A DNA stretch of 64,000 nt from Peribacillus huizhouensis. Lineage in GTDB: Bacteria; Bacillota; Bacilli; Bacillales; DSM-1321. Both the position numbers and the translations under genes were made by a program. The DNA is taken from contig NZ_JACJHX010000015.1 in NCBI RefSeq assembly GCF_014138605.1, forward strand, positions 1 through 64,000, in the 5' to 3' direction. Under the pieces are notes generated by a model. It was not told where the DNA came from. It ran no database searches and was given only the letters and a program-made list of their open reading frames with translations. Position 1 is the stretch's first letter; the number at the start of each line of letters is the position of its first letter. Below are positions 41,260-50,167 of this stretch, piece after piece.

Positions 41260-41349
41260 GTGAAGAATTGGGTAATTCGAGTTTTAGTTATTATTGCAGG
41301 GTTACTTCTAGGGGCTGTTTTGAGAATTCTATTTCATTATCCTTATTAA
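41260..41349 (+). CDS. 29-residue membrane peptide
   Basis: GTG at 41260, 9 nt after caggagg: MKNWVIRVLVIIAGLLLGAV then LRILFHYPY. A single span with a basic N-terminus. The TAA (41347-41349) is inside the arm of the next palindrome. Its cassette-like position and ribosome binding site argue that it is real. Confidence 0.45.
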   Translation: MKNWVIRVLVIIAGLLLGAVLRILFHYPY

Positions 41350-41378
41350 ACTAAAGGGTGCTTTAGTTGAACAAGAAC
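41346..41378 (+). repeat. Cassette-type palindrome overlapping a stop codon
   Basis: AACTAAAG / CTTTAGTT arms (41349-41356, 41361-41368), centre GGTG, continuing GAACAAGAAC. Confidence 0.75.
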
Positions 41379-41511
41379 TTGCTTATTAAGTAGATTCTTT
41401 GCTTCGCAGTACAATAATACTCTGCAATAGAAAATGCTCTTTCACAATTTTTACATGATTTTGAAACGAAAGCGAAGAAATACGACTAACTTTATAGAGG
41501 TGGTGATTTTT

Positions 41512-41967
41512 TTGAATAAATTCAGTTTAATTTTGTATTCAACACTTTTATCAATAGTGTTACTTGGTTGCCAACAGGAAAGTGGAATTGATAATCCCAA
41601 AAAACCTTATTCTTCTGAGGAGGCTATAGAGAATGGAGATGTAGTTGATCTTCATGGGGAAATTAGTAACTTAAATGAATTTGAGAATTTTATCGAAAAT
41701 GTTAAGGATAGTGCCAAAGATCAAATTCGTCTCACAATGTACACCATTGAAGGAGACCCAATTTTCTATAATCTAAATTATGACGGTAATAAAATTCAAT
41801 ATACTTATGATAATTCACAAGACGGATATGCAGGTTCTGGAAAAGGAATAAAAAGTACGTCTTGTTCTAATATAGACTCGAGAAATACTGAAAATGGAGT
41901 TGAGTATACTTTAAGTGAGTGTTCTTCTGAAGTTGGAAATACCTTTAATTTTTTAGTTACGGAATAA
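41512..41967 (+). CDS. DUF4362 lipoprotein
   Basis: 151 residues from TTG 41512, right behind agaggtggtg; the longer upstream frame lacks a site. Lipoprotein signal peptide NKFSLILYSTLLSIVLLGC with lipobox LLGC. The mature part has the DUF4362 blocks ENGDVVDLHGEISNLNEFEN, IRLTMYTIEGDPIFYNLNYD, IQYTYDNSQDGYAGSGKG and a C-terminal disulfide-like pair (SCSN ... SECSSE). Surface lipoprotein of unknown function common in Bacillus. It begins 134 bp after one palindrome, and another starts about 24 bp behind its stop. Confidence 0.85.
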   Translation: MNKFSLILYSTLLSIVLLGCQQESGIDNPKKPYSSEEAIENGDVVDLHGEISNLNEFENFIENVKDSAKDQIRLTMYTIEGDPIFYNLNYDGNKIQYTYDNSQDGYAGSGKGIKSTSCSNIDSRNTENGVEYTLSECSSEVGNTFNFLVTE

Positions 41968-41990
41968 ATAAAGGTAGAGAAAATTCCGAA

Positions 41991-42025
41991 TATTATATTC
42001 AACAATCGGGCGCGATTATTTAAAA
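41991..42025 (+). repeat. Cassette-type palindrome
   Basis: ATTCAACAATCGGGCGCGAT-TATTTAA; last element of the dense series. Confidence 0.65.
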
Positions 42026-42030
42026 AAATT

Positions 42031-42841
42031 TATTTTTAAATGACTAAATTGCTAGAGAATCCTTATTAAAAATTTCACAACTTTATTTTACCCCCATCTA
42101 AAACAGGACGGGGGTATATGCATGTTTGAAGTAATCTTGACATTTCCTTATTGCGGGTGGTGACAGCTTCGCTGGTAGTAGCCCATTTTATAGAACTTTA
42201 ATAGGAGATACTACAATTTAAGTAGTGCCACTTTTATGTTTTTTAAAGTAAATTTTAATGACTTTATTATTTCTATTCACCTAAAGACACTAAATCCCAT
42301 AATTAATGCATCTAATTTTTCTTAAGCCTTTTTTGTCTCATCATCTGTATCCTTAAAAAATTTCACAACCTTACCTGTAAACCCTATATCAAGAAAAGAA
42401 AGTCAAGAAACTTCCTTTCAATAGCCTTCTTCATAACATTTTTTAAGTGTTTTTTTACTTAAATAAAAATTGGGTAGTAAATTCATCTTTATTTGTATGA
42501 TACCTAGTACATCGAAGTCTTGGTATTTACTTAACCTTAACCATCTCAATTCTTTCCATGTCTAAAGGTATGGTGGTTTTTGCCACTGGACAAGCCGTTT
42601 TCGGTTTGATGTATCAAATACTCCAATTTGTCTAAAATACGTCCAACTTTTCGCCCTTATTATATATTATATTGTCATTATCAACACAGATTATAAAAAA
42701 ACAGAAAAGAAAGTCATTTATAGATTTAGTGTCCAACTCACAAAAATAACTAAAACTAGCTTGTATCGTTCACTTTTTGCAGTTTTTTCAAGGGAAGGTG
42801 CTAAAGTTTTTAATGTTGTACAAAAAAACGACTTATCATAA
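42031..42841. other. Intergenic, 0.8 kb, no gene seen
   Basis: Holds an ACCCCC/GGGGGT hairpin (about 42090-42117) without T-run and a reverse-oriented AATAAAGTCATTAAAA-like unit near 42255-42272. The rest is AT-rich with stops in all frames. Confidence 0.5.
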
Positions 42842-43171
42842 ATGGTGCATGCTGTGGACCGGAAATCTCTATTGGATTCACTTGAAAGAACAATCGAGAT
42901 TCTCAAAATGAAAAAAAGATATTCTCAGTATGAACTATACAATGACCGTAAACTGCTTGCTATGCTAATTGAAGAGCATGAGATGAATATTGTTTTTGAA
43001 GAGACGGCCTGGGAAAATGCAAAAAAAATGAACGAGGAATATAGTATTGTGGATTGGAGAAGTTTCGAGTTAGTAAAAGCGCAAGGCTTAGCAACCTATA
43101 TTCATTTATATCAAGAAGATCTTAACCTTTATAAGCGACTCGTGGCCGAACATAGCGATCAAATTGCTTAA
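42842..43171 (+). CDS. Hypothetical 109-residue protein
   Basis: MVHAVDRKSLLDSLERTIEI, LKMKKRYSQYELYNDRKLLA, MLIEEHEMNIVFEETAWENA ... a highly charged, helical, cytosolic protein. No ribosome binding site is evident before the ATG, so it may be the 3' part of a longer lost gene. Family not recognised. Confidence 0.5.
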   Translation: MVHAVDRKSLLDSLERTIEILKMKKRYSQYELYNDRKLLAMLIEEHEMNIVFEETAWENAKKMNEEYSIVDWRSFELVKAQGLATYIHLYQEDLNLYKRLVAEHSDQIA

Positions 43172-43472
43172 TGAAAGGCGAAGTAAATTATTCAAAAGAA
43201 AACAGTGCACTTGAATAACGTAACCAGTTCAAAAAAACGGAGATCATTCCATCTAAGAACATTGTAACTCTAGTATATGCACTCCAGGCTAGATGTTGTT
43301 TTTGAAGATTATACCACTTCACAACAATAAATATTAACAAAACAGACAGTTATCACTTTAGGTGACTATGGTTTTTTTAGTTCTTAGATGGGTTTAAAAT
43401 GAATATTCAGTTAAAGTCGCTTTCTTATTTTTGTACAATACTAGTGTAATAAAAAACAGCTTAAATGATCAT
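43172..43472. other. Intergenic, nothing recognised
   Basis: Convergent spacer between the hypothetical gene and the LacI regulator; no strong terminator seen. Confidence 0.4.
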
Positions 43473-44489
43473 TTAATCGATTATTCGAGACCCGCATGTT
43501 TTTCTTACAATTAATTCAGCAGGTAATAAAATATTATGATGATTATTTGTATCGTTATTTGTAATCTTGTCGATAAGTAATTCCATAGATTTTTGGCCAA
43601 TTTCATACCGTGGAATCCTTATTGTTGTAAGTTGAACAGAGCGCATACTAGAAATAAACAAATCATCAAAACCAACGACTGCTAATTCTTCTGGTACCAT
43701 TATCCCTAAATCACCAGCTGCATCCAGTACCCCTAAGGCACCTAGATCACTAATATTAATGATAGCAGTAGGTCGGTTGTTTGAATTTTTTAACAATTCC
43801 TTTGTGAGGTCATAACTTTGCTGGTACTTCGCTTGACCAGATGCAAGCCAATCTTCCTTTGTTGGAAGGTTAGCATCTTTCATTGCTTTTAGAAATCCCT
43901 TAATTCGCAGGTTATTAATTGACGATTTAGTAACGCCTGTCATAAAAGCGATTTTTTTATGACCCAAGTTAATAAGGTGATTAGTGGCATCTATAGCCGC
44001 TTGTATATTATCTGCAACAACTGTGTCCATATTTATACCATCTAATAACCGGTGGGCAAGGACTATAGGGTATTTATCTTTTATTAAGTTCTCCATTAAT
44101 GAACGATGATGATCTAATACTGTTGTATTAATAATTCCGTCAACTTTTCCTTCTCTTAACTGCATAACAGCTTTTATGAACCGGTCGTCTTGATCGTTTG
44201 TGTTGACAATATTTAATGTATAACCTGATTGATAGGCAACTTGTTCACAAGCTTTTGCAATATCCGGATAAAAAGGATTCGTAATATCGGATACTACTAA
44301 ACTGATTACCTTACTATTTTTTACACGTAGCCCTCTTGCTACTGCATTGGGAACATAGTTCAATTCTTTTATAGCTTCTTCAACTCTTTTTTTCTTTTCT
44401 GGACTTACGAACCGTGTATTATTTAACACATAAGAAACTGTGGCAACAGATACATTTGCTCTTTTAGCAATGTCTTTTATTGTACTCAT
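43473..44489 (-). CDS. LacI/GalR family transcriptional regulator
   Basis: 338 residues. LacI-type helix-turn-helix STIKDIAKRANVSVATVSYV with hinge helix PNAVARGLR (1-60), then a periplasmic-binding-protein-like sensor domain (VISLVVSDITNPFYPDIAKA ... LAVVGFDDLFISSMRSVQLT). ATG follows aaaggagttttagc on the minus strand. Divergent from the inositol-monophosphatase-like gene, with an LacI-type palindrome in the intervening region, so that gene is a plausible target. Effector is probably a sugar or polyol derivative. Confidence 0.92.
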   Translation of the reverse strand: MSTIKDIAKRANVSVATVSYVLNNTRFVSPEKKKRVEEAIKELNYVPNAVARGLRVKNSKVISLVVSDITNPFYPDIAKACEQVAYQSGYTLNIVNTNDQDDRFIKAVMQLREGKVDGIINTTVLDHHRSLMENLIKDKYPIVLAHRLLDGINMDTVVADNIQAAIDATNHLINLGHKKIAFMTGVTKSSINNLRIKGFLKAMKDANLPTKEDWLASGQAKYQQSYDLTKELLKNSNNRPTAIINISDLGALGVLDAAGDLGIMVPEELAVVGFDDLFISSMRSVQLTTIRIPRYEIGQKSMELLIDKITNNDTNNHHNILLPAELIVRKTCGSRIID

Positions 44490-44937
44490 GCTAAAACTCC
44501 TTTATAAAAATCATTTCTCTATAAAAACGCTTACCAATTTTGATTGAATTAAAGCCCGTCATTGAAGAATTAATTTTATCCCTTTTAAAGAATGATTAAT
44601 AGCCAAAATTTAATCAATTATACCATATCAACTATTACCTAAGGAATGTGAAGGTCTTGAATATAAATGCGTGTTTTTTATCCCGCATTAAAGGCCATTA
44701 AAACTCCCACTCAATGAAGTTTCACTTTATAAGATAGCTAGAGTAGACAACTTTTTTATTCAACTATATAATAAAATTGTCAGAAATAGAAAGCGTTCGC
44801 TATTTACTTTCGGTAAATCTAATCGATTAGATGAGCTGTTTTAGTGTTCAATACATAATTAGTATTGGAGTGTAAACTCTCTCGTTCTACTATTACTTTT
44901 GGCTAAATTCTAAGGTATTACAATAGAAAGGAAGGTA
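44490..44937. promoter_or_regulatory. Divergent regulatory region with LacI-type operator
   Basis: A 16-bp perfect palindrome ATCTAATCGATTAGAT (44817-44832) has the central AAnCGnTT of LacI-family operators and lies 106 bp before the IMPase ATG. AACGCTTACC near 44526 and GAAAGCGTTCGC near 44790 resemble CcpA-type half sites. A reverse-oriented cassette-like element lies at about 44552-44580. Confidence 0.55.
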
Positions 44938-45765
44938 ATGATATTGAGTTTTTTGGAGACAGCATGTAAAGCGGCTAAACAGGCAGGGAAGATGATACTT
45001 TCTGAGGTAAATAAGGATTTGGTTACTGAGAAAAAAAGCTCCAGCTTTGATGTAGTGACAGAGATTGACAAGCAGTCGGAGCGAATGATTCGCTCATGTA
45101 TTTTGGAATCGTATCCTGATCATTCTTTTCTTGGGGAAGAAGAGACCTTTGCATCCGCACAATCGATTGATCAAATACTGGAATCCGCCCAAGACATTCC
45201 CTATCTGTGGATTGTCGATCCGATTGATGGGACAGCAAATTTTATCAATGGCATTCCCGGATTTACTGTTTCAATTGCACTGGTCTCTCAAGGAGAACTA
45301 GTGCTCGGCGTTATATATGATCCTTGCCGAGATGAATTGTTTTGGGCAGAACGAGGGAGTGGAGCGTATTGCAACGGCAATCCGATTTCAATCTCAACCG
45401 TAGAGCGAGCTGTTGATAGTGTTATAGCTACCGGCTTTGTTTCCACAACTGAATTTCGTGAAATTAACATCGCCAGCATGGAACATATTGGGAAAGAATT
45501 CAGAACGATACGTGTATTAGGATCAGCTGCCCTACATTTGGCATACGTCGCTAGTGGTAAACTTGGCGCCTTTTGGGAGTATGGTTTAAGTGTTTGGGAC
45601 ATTGCAGCAGGCGTATTACTAGTCAAGGAAGCTGGGGGAATGGTAACGAATACTGAAGGAGAGACGTACCAGCTCTCTAATCAAAATATCGTAGCCAGCA
45701 ATTTGAAAGTACATCCAACAGTTTTGAATTGTTTAAGTCATCATTCGCTGAAATCGATAGGATAG
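44938..45765 (+). CDS. Inositol monophosphatase family phosphatase
   Basis: 275 residues with all three metal-binding motifs of the IMPase/SuhB family: FLGEEE (about 60-65), WIVDPIDGTANFINGIP (about 90-105) and SVWDIAAGVLLVKEAGG (about 216-232). Mg-dependent hydrolysis of a sugar or inositol monophosphate (histidinol phosphate or 3'-phosphoadenosine nucleotides in some members). The initiation codon at 44938 is an ATG after aaggaaggta; ATT-TTG alternatives follow. Control by the divergent LacI protein suggests a role in use of a polyol or sugar phosphate. Confidence 0.9.
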   Translation: MILSFLETACKAAKQAGKMILSEVNKDLVTEKKSSSFDVVTEIDKQSERMIRSCILESYPDHSFLGEEETFASAQSIDQILESAQDIPYLWIVDPIDGTANFINGIPGFTVSIALVSQGELVLGVIYDPCRDELFWAERGSGAYCNGNPISISTVERAVDSVIATGFVSTTEFREINIASMEHIGKEFRTIRVLGSAALHLAYVASGKLGAFWEYGLSVWDIAAGVLLVKEAGGMVTNTEGETYQLSNQNIVASNLKVHPTVLNCLSHHSLKSIG

Positions 45766-45890
45766 CAGCAAGCAAAGCCTGATAGAAAATGAAGAGTAGT
45801 TCCGATAATGTGGAGATAATCTAAAATCGCAGGTATTTTTTTCCGAAAACAGTAGAAATAGCATGATAACTAGCAGTTATTTTAGCTCAT

Positions 45891-45923
45891 AAAAATGCTT
45901 GGAGAAATCTCCAAGCATTTTTT
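45891..45923 (+). terminator. Rho-independent terminator
   Basis: AATGCTTGGAG AAAT CTCCAAGCATT then TTTT, between the convergent IMPase and DUF genes. Confidence 0.88.
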
Positions 45924-45984
45924 CATAGTGCTTAATTTTTTCCTTCAAATAAAGTACCCTTTAGACAAACAAGTTTTGCTATTG

Positions 45985-46560
45985 CTAAAAGTTAAAGTCT
46001 TTTGTAAATCCAGATGTAATAGACACTTTTTTCTTATAATCTATAAATAGAAATAAATTCAAAAACACTAACGATATTAACATTGTAAGAGGGATTACCC
46101 ACAAGTAATCACCATTTAAAATCAATCCAATGAAAAAAATTAACAGAACCATTATAGGTGATAGAATATAAAAAACTTTTGTATTATAAAGCCAACCAAA
46201 TGGAAAGAAATGTGCGCTCGTTATGATGGCAAAGAACACAAGCACTTCATTTGGGTTAGAAATAAATGCCCAAAAGATTAAAGGAAAATAAACTAACTGT
46301 GCCAAGTTCAAAATTAAACCTAAATTACCTAGTGGATTGCTCTTAGCTTTCCAATCAACTTTCATTATTTTTGAAATAATAACTGCTAACGGAAACATTA
46401 GTCCAGTTGCGTACAAAGTAATTATATTCTTCGTATTGATTTCAAATGATTGTAAGAATAGGATGGTTATGATACCCCATATAATTACACCTGATAACAA
46501 AAAAGAGGTACCATTTTTTCCTTTTACAGATAACTCATTTTTCATAGTCAATAAATCCAT
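45985..46560 (-). CDS. Five- or six-span membrane protein (possibly DUF7010)
   Basis: 191 residues from the ATG at 46560, 7 nt after aaaggaggt. A polar N-terminus MDLLTMKNELSVKGKNG, then hydrophobic segments near 20-36, 45-63 (ATGLMFPLAVIISKIMK), 77-98, 105-120 (FFAIITSAHFFPFGWLYNTK) and 130-175. The KNELSVKGKNG-SFLL opening and FFPFGWLYNTK block fit a Bacillus membrane family I associate with DUF7010, but not with certainty. Monocistronic; function unknown. Confidence 0.7.
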   Translation of the reverse strand: MDLLTMKNELSVKGKNGTSFLLSGVIIWGIITILFLQSFEINTKNIITLYATGLMFPLAVIISKIMKVDWKAKSNPLGNLGLILNLAQLVYFPLIFWAFISNPNEVLVFFAIITSAHFFPFGWLYNTKVFYILSPIMVLLIFFIGLILNGDYLWVIPLTMLISLVFLNLFLFIDYKKKVSITSGFTKDFNF

Positions 46561-46932
46561 ATTTTTTACCTCCTTTATTTATAAATAATATAATTTAGAA
46601 GTTACAATAATTATTAAAATTTCAACTGTAAATATTTTACTAATCCACATTATATAAGTAGAACCATTCATAATCTATATTAACATAAATTTTCCATTTC
46701 ACTTCAAAAAAATAGTATTCTAGCATCCATATTCTTAGAGTAACAACAGCTATTGTTACTCTGTTATTTACAATGAGATATTTAACTGTCTACTTGGTAG
46801 TTTTTTGCGTTATTGTAACCGTCATTTTTACGACGACGGCAAAAAATTTAAAATAATACACCGAATAAATTGATGATTCTAAATAGTTGAGCTATATTTG
46901 CATAGTACATATTTTTAAGGGAGGATTTAAAA
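46561..46932. other. tpx upstream region with hairpin
   Basis: AGAGTAACAA CAGCTA TTGTTACTCT (46737-46762), perfect 10-bp arms, no T-run. Possibly a terminator for neither gene and therefore an operator or leader hairpin. No other feature seen. Confidence 0.4.
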
Positions 46933-47433
46933 ATGGCTAATTTCACGTGGCAAGGCAATCCAGTAACACAAATAGGAACAGACCTAAGGGTTGGAGATAC
47001 TGCTCCTAAATTCACAGTACTAGCGAATGACTTATCACCTGTTACACTCACTGACTCAAAAGGAAAAGTTCGTTTAATTTCTGTTATACCTTCTATTGAT
47101 ACTCCTGTTTGTGATGCACAAACACGTCGTTTTAACGAAGAAGCTTCTAAATTAGGTAATGTACAGGTTCTTACGATTAGCGCTGATTTACCGTTTGCAC
47201 AGGGAAATTGGTGTGCAGCAAATGGTATTGATAATGTACAAACATTATCAGATCATCGTGATCTTTCATTCGGAGAAGCATATGGTGTTGCTATCCAAGA
47301 ACTCCGCTTATTAGGGCGAGCCATTTTTGTTGTTGATACAAACGACAAAGTAACATATGTTGAGTATGTTAATGAATCAACAGACCATCCAAATTACGAA
47401 GCGGCATTAGATGCTGCTAGAGCAGTATTATAA
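46933..47433 (+). CDS. tpx: Thiol peroxidase Tpx
   Basis: 166 residues, full length. Peroxiredoxin fold with the Tpx signature [20 protein letters not shown]: peroxidatic Cys60 and resolving Cys94 (GNWCAANG). Opening [20 protein letters not shown] is typical. It reduces lipid and other hydroperoxides with electrons from thioredoxin, in the cytosol. ATG 7 nt after gggagga. Own terminator at 47473; monocistronic as in other Bacilli. Confidence 0.96.
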   Translation: MANFTWQGNPVTQIGTDLRVGDTAPKFTVLANDLSPVTLTDSKGKVRLISVIPSIDTPVCDAQTRRFNEEASKLGNVQVLTISADLPFAQGNWCAANGIDNVQTLSDHRDLSFGEAYGVAIQELRLLGRAIFVVDTNDKVTYVEYVNESTDHPNYEAALDAARAVL

Positions 47434-47472
47434 ACAAATAGAGTAATTGTAGATCATATGTTGAAAAGGTTT

Positions 47473-47515
47473 AAAGGATCGTACATATTAGTCAAGCTAA
47501 TATGTATGATCCTTT
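47473..47515 (+). terminator. Rho-independent terminator of tpx
   Basis: AAAGGATCGTACATATTAG / CTAATATGTATGATCCTTT, long stem with one G-T mismatch, 40 bp after the tpx stop. Confidence 0.9.
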
Positions 47516-48328
47516 ATTTGTATTTTCTGCTTCTAAATGGGATGATCTCGGAATTAAACTTTCGATCCACAGTAGTGAGCTGAAATTACTGCGACTCCAC
47601 TTTAGACAACAAGGGAACTATTAAAGGGACATCCCGAAGCTTTAGCTATCACGGAAGCAACAAAATGACCGAATTTTATTAGTTATGTTATTATCCCCAA
47701 ATCAATAGCACTACATTATGAAGCTAATTATGATGAAATTTGTTATTAATTATCAAGAAGTACCGTTTTTTACAATCATATATAGGGAGATTCTATTAAT
47801 ATAAATGTAAATCAAATGTATTCTACACAAAAGATATTTCATTGATTTGAAAAGCTAATTTTCAAATTTGAATTATATCTTTATCTAAAGTTGAAGAAAG
47901 GGTCCGCTATTGTTAATTAGAAATTAACAAATAGTAACATGTTTAGTGTTGGGAAATTATTTTTAGGTATACGTAAATATATTGGAAAATTACTTGTATT
48001 TACCGTGGTATAAAATGGAGGCTGATAAAACATCAACTAGATTCAAATCAAATGATTACGAAAAAATTGAAACACTCCAGAGAAAAGAGATTTGCGAACT
48101 AGTATTCTTTGTTTCAGATTGACCTATTACTAAAATATAGAAACAACTTTGTAATTTCTTCAGATTCAAGTTCCAATTCCATAATTGAGCAAGCCGAGAA
48201 TATTCAATACATGTTGATTGCCTAAGTTTACCTTTTAATAAGAACAGGATATTAAAGATTCTTATACTGAGCATTTTATTGATTTTATAGTTTATTTATA
48301 TATTTTAAAAACGATTGGAGATTCTATT
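47516..48328. other. Intergenic, 0.8 kb, no gene seen
   Basis: AT-rich, stops in all frames, no family-like peptide. The end holds the ycnI leader with gattggagatt as ribosome binding site. Confidence 0.5.
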
Positions 48329-48991
48329 ATGAAAAGAGTATTAACATTAACGGTATCAATGATTGGTGCATTCTCTCTTTTTGTTGGTATGGCCAGCGCC
48401 CATGTTACTGTACAGCCGAAGGAAACTTCACAAGGAAAATATGAAGTGTTTACGGTCCGAGTTCCATCTGAAAACGAAGTGGTTCCAACAACAAAAATAG
48501 AGGTTAAATTTCCAGAAGATGTAGATATTACACGATTTGAGCCAAAACCAGGTTGGGTATATGAAGTTCAAAAAGATGATGCTGGCAAAATTACGAGTGT
48601 TACTTGGATAACGGAAGGGGAAGGCTTATCACCAACTGATTTCGGACAGTTTAACATGCAAGGAAAAGTAGCCGATGATGCGACCGAAATTGTTTGGAAA
48701 GCATATCAAACTTATAAAGATGGAAGTGTAGTAGAATGGGTTGGGGCACCAGATGCTGAAAAGCCTGCCTCTGTGACAGTAGTAAATCCAGCTGATGGAT
48801 CTGCCCATGATCATGGACACGGAGAAGTTACAACTGATTCTACTCCCAATGACCAAGGTGGCATGAAAGAACATGCAACTAATGAAGAAACAAAATCAAG
48901 TTCGAGTAATGCCCCACTAATTCTATCTATAGTAGCTTTAATTGCAGGTTTGTTATCAGTGGGTATTTCTCTCAAAAAAAAAGCTAAATAA
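48329..48991 (+). CDS. ycnI: YcnI-type copper-binding protein (DUF1775)
   Basis: 220 residues. Signal peptide MKRVLTLTVSMIGAFSLFVG-MASA is cleaved before His25, which would become the N-terminal histidine that binds Cu(II) in YcnI proteins. The DUF1775 domain follows (HVTVQPKETSQGKYEVFTVR, PGWVYEVQKDDAGKITSVTW, EFVW-type EIVWKAYQTYKDGSVVEWVG; to about 155). Then a His-rich linker (AHDHGHGE) and a C-terminal membrane anchor APLILSIVALIAGLLSVGIS before KKKAK. Extracytoplasmic copper handling. The ycnJ importer and ycnK regulator that often accompany it are not adjacent. Confidence 0.92.
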   Translation: MKRVLTLTVSMIGAFSLFVGMASAHVTVQPKETSQGKYEVFTVRVPSENEVVPTTKIEVKFPEDVDITRFEPKPGWVYEVQKDDAGKITSVTWITEGEGLSPTDFGQFNMQGKVADDATEIVWKAYQTYKDGSVVEWVGAPDAEKPASVTVVNPADGSAHDHGHGEVTTDSTPNDQGGMKEHATNEETKSSSSNAPLILSIVALIAGLLSVGISLKKKAK

Positions 48992-49000
48992 TACGCATTA

Positions 49001-49029
49001 GGCAAGAGAATCGATTCTCTTGCCTTTTT
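49001..49029 (+). terminator. Rho-independent terminator of ycnI
   Basis: GGCAAGAGAATC / GATTCTCTTGCC then TTTTT, 10 bp after the stop. Confidence 0.93.
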
Positions 49030-49249
49030 GGTGTACGAAAATATTTGATATTTTCCCATATTCTTTACATTTCATATTTAATATCTTTTCAAAGTTTTCT
49101 TGTAGTTCTTCTAATTAATTTAAAATCTGCAGGCAGATCAAACAAATCTCATAAATAGGTTTTTCAACTTGTCAGGTAAGTTCAATAAATTTCAATTAAA
49201 AATGATATGTCTTAAAACTAATATTATTTTTGGAAATATTTTCTTATAA

Positions 49250-49310
49250 ACAAATCTTAGGATATATAAATGTGATTTATAGCCATACTAATATAGATTA
49301 AAATTTCGTT
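49250..49310 (+). promoter_or_regulatory. Duplicated leader/promoter of YfhD-like gene, sporulation-type -10
   Basis: CTTAGGATATATAAATGTGA then TTTATAGCCATACTAATATAG: CATACTAAT is like the -10 of SigE/SigK promoters. The block is conserved in the second copy near 57105-57150 although the gene there is dead, so it was part of the duplication. Confidence 0.4.
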
Positions 49311-49323
49311 AGGAGGTTATTTT

Positions 49324-49476
49324 ATGGGAAGATCAAACAATCAAAAATCATCTAGCAGAAAAAAATCATTACCTCAAACTCCCAAAAACTTAAAAATAGA
49401 ACCGGAGCATGTGAATGAAGAGTTTTCTCGTGAGATAGGTGAAAGTGTGAAAATAAGAGCTACGAGACCTAAATAA
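49324..49476 (+). CDS. YfhD-like small protein, 50 residues
   Basis: ATG 6 nt after ttaggaggtt. MGRSNNQKSSSRKKSLPQTP, KNLKIEPEHVNEEFSREIGE and SVKIRATRPK: a basic N-terminus, then LPQTPKN and EEFSRE as in the YfhD family of Bacillus. YfhD-like proteins are small, hydrophilic and sporulation-associated by annotation; their role is unknown. The SigE/K-like -10 upstream agrees. A disrupted duplicate is at 57172-57325. Confidence 0.65.
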   Translation: MGRSNNQKSSSRKKSLPQTPKNLKIEPEHVNEEFSREIGESVKIRATRPK

Positions 49477-49556
49477 AACGTAATGACGGACTGGAGACAT
49501 TCTGCTTTAGATTTTAGTAAAACAGATAGGCTGTGAAATCGATCTTGAGTTGATAA

Positions 49557-49613
49557 AATTCTAATAAAAAATTCTCTCCATAAAGTAGGAGAGAATTTTT
49601 TATTAGAATTTAT
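49557..49613 (+). terminator. Long perfect terminator
   Basis: AATTCTAATAAAAAATTCTC-TCC with its exact complement around ATAAAGTA (23-bp stem), T-run within. Part of its right arm (AGTAGGAGAGAATTTTTT) is retained in the second copy near 57401. Confidence 0.9.
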
Positions 49614-50167
49614 TGTATTATATTTGTTGATCTAGCTAAAAACCAATAGCCGATCCAAGTCTGTTTTTTGTGAGAAAGATTGCAAAGATGGATGTTACAG
49701 CAATGCTATCGCCTCGATATTCGTACAAATGCGAAATGTGTATTTTTATTGTAAGCGAGATTTTTTACAGGACTTCCCAACGAGAAAGCCAATGCAAGGC
49801 GATAGCTCGTCTTTTGAAATGGGATGATAGTGAGGTAAAAGAGTACAAAGGGAAGGTTTAGTACCTTAATTATTTGAAGAAACAACCAAAAATTGTATAC
49901 TTATTATCTTCCCTATTAGAGGATCAGTAACATAATGCGATAACGAAAAATTGAAGTCTTTCCTTAGAGGAGACTCTACTAACTGATATGCTTAAAAAAT
50001 GGGATTCAAATATCAAAACGTTCATTGTTGGGGAGCAGCAAAGGAGGATGTTCCCTTATTTAAAAGAATAATTCGATGAAATTTTTTAGAGTTACATATT
50101 CACTCACAATAAATGTGAGAGGAGGAGGTGTAAACCTCCGTCCCTCATTTTCTAGCTATTTATTAGT
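49614..50167. other. Intergenic; possible remnants
   Basis: A 63-codon frame (49670-49861, YSYKCEMCIFIV ... CKAIARLLKWDDSEVKEYKG) has a CxxC pair but no ribosome binding site; possibly a remnant. CTCACA/TGTGAG and GGAGGT/ACCTCC hairpins at about 50101-50145 could end the minus-strand stress gene. Confidence 0.4.

Noticed and set aside
30960-42030. CRISPR array
   Set aside because: Repeats are spaced irregularly by whole genes, vary in sequence and no cas genes are present.
30960-42030. True integron with integrase
   Set aside because: No integrase gene and no RYYYAAC/GTTRRRY sites seen; only the cassette-like order is claimed.
44780-44800. CcpA site near 44790
   Set aside because: GAAAGCGTTCGC matches only part of the cre consensus; the LacI-type palindrome nearby is the better candidate.
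49670-49861. 63-codon frame with a CxxC pair
   Set aside because: Frame without ribosome binding site or recognisable family; mentioned only as possible remnant.
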